From contig JBFMBP010000071.1 of NCBI GenBank assembly GCA_040755155.1, forward strand, positions 1-39,308: DNA of 39,308 nt. Direction: 5' to 3'. The notes below the pieces were generated by a model that was given only the letters and a program-made list of their open reading frames with translations, did not search any database and was not told the DNA's origin. The translations under genes and the position numbers were made by a program. Positions 38,830 to 39,308 of this stretch are shown here, piece after piece. The stretch comes from Candidatus Omnitrophota bacterium. GTDB taxonomy: Bacteria > Hinthialibacterota > Hinthialibacteria > Hinthialibacterales > Hinthialibacteraceae. Numbering within the stretch: position 1 is the first letter of the stretch; each line of letters begins with the position of its first letter.

Positions 38830-39216
38830 TTACGATCGCGCATAATCGGCGGGCGATTTTCCCGCCGCGAGGATGCTGCATGCCTGGATGACGTTCAATC
38901 CCAATTCACGCGCCTTTTGCAGGACGGCGGCGTTATCCGAGCCGGGATTGAGGAAATTCTCCTTAACGCCTTTTTGGGCGATTGATGGCAAAACCTCAAG
39001 AGTTATTTCCGGCTGCAGGTAGACGCTGGCGATTTCCACTTCGCCGGGAATATCGAGGATGGAGCGATAGCATTTTAAGCCTTCGATCGATTCCTGAGCG
39101 GGATTAACGGGATAGACTGAGAATCCCCGGTCGCGCCAGGCGCGGACGGCGATATTTCCGTATTTATGGCGTTGGGCGGATGCGCCAAGGATGGCGATGG
39201 TTTTGGCGTGGTTCAT
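38830..39216 (-). CDS. CoA-binding domain protein (YccU-like)
   Basis: This 128-residue protein is a stand-alone Rossmann CoA-binding domain. It has IAILGASAQRHKYGNIAVRAWRDRGF, then VYPVNPAQESIEGLKCYRSI, VYLQPE and the C-terminal IQACSILAAG. Such proteins are related to the N-terminal domain of acyl-CoA/succinyl-CoA synthetases; their cellular job is not defined. It converges on the PAS gene with 3 bp between the stops. Confidence 0.85.
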   Translation of the reverse strand: MNHAKTIAILGASAQRHKYGNIAVRAWRDRGFSVYPVNPAQESIEGLKCYRSILDIPGEVEIASVYLQPEITLEVLPSIAQKGVKENFLNPGSDNAAVLQKARELGLNVIQACSILAAGKSPADYARS

Positions 39217-39287
39217 GAGAGATATCCATTGCTGCTTAGATTGCAGATTATTATACCATTCTGCGTTAGGATTATTGCTTATAAATT

Positions 39288-39308
39288 CCCTCGCCCTTTG
39301 GGAGAGGG
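39288..39308. repeat. Inverted repeat at the window edge
   Basis: CCCTCGCCC, then TTT and GGGAGAGGG form an imperfect inverted repeat that reaches the last base. It may be a hairpin or the start of a dispersed repeat cut by the window. Confidence 0.35.

Overview
The window looks like chromosomal DNA from an uncultivated bacterium at roughly 50% GC. TAT-exported Gfo/Idh/MocA oxidoreductases, a TPR/FG-GAP/ASPIC-UnbV protein, a uroporphyrinogen decarboxylase (URO-D) family enzyme, a lone G-type pseudopilin and intergenic regions full of repeats together recall planctomycete-like or candidate-phylum genomes (Hydrogenedentota, Sumerlaeota, and the Hinthialibacterota once filed under Omnitrophota). 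The placement is an inference from gene style only. Marker trees of RpoB, RpoC or EF-G from this window would settle it.

Region 1 (1-12938, minus strand) is the transcription and translation core: rpoB, rpoC, then rpsL, rpsG, fusA and the start of tuf. The gene order is classical. However, rpoBC is not preceded by rplJL, and a 784-bp repeat-rich spacer separates rpoC from the str operon. Good sigma70-type promoters can be placed before rpsL and, with a leader of about 390 nt, before rpoB.

Region 2 (13479-18142, plus strand) carries a GT-C type membrane glycosyltransferase, a HAD phosphatase or phosphoglucomutase, a bacterioferritin with a Fur/PerR-like 7-1-7 operator at its promoter, and a TAT-exported Gfo/Idh/MocA oxidoreductase.

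Region 3 (18193-20042) is an AT-richer two-gene cassette: an ABC-type ATPase overlapping by 4 bp with an HNH nuclease. It matches the Septu (PtuAB) anti-phage layout and is the clearest defence system here. It is followed by an unusual tight operon: URO-D family protein, pseudopilin and dihydroorotase-like amidohydrolase (20105-23399).

Region 4 (23400-26404, minus strand) has small toxin-antitoxin-like genes (an AbrB-type protein and a DUF4258-like pair), a TAT-exported sugar-isomerase-like protein, and a 316-bp MITE-like element with perfect 12-bp terminal inverted repeats.

Region 5 (26407-34480) contains an NtrX/NtrY-like two-component pair, a secreted protein built from three internal repeat modules, and, converging on it across a bidirectional terminator, the TPR/FG-GAP/UnbV protein.

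Region 6 (34639-39308) contains a HicB-like orphan, tRNA-Thr(UGU) with its own promoter and terminator, a SAM methyltransferase, a second repeat element related to the one at 26089, a second Gfo/Idh/MocA enzyme, a PAS protein with a degenerate GGDEF domain, and a CoA-binding protein.

I do not see a wholly new multi-gene system that I could defend. The best leads are the Septu-like cassette, the URO-D/pilin/amidohydrolase operon, the very large insertion in beta-prime, and the families of dispersed palindromic repeats.
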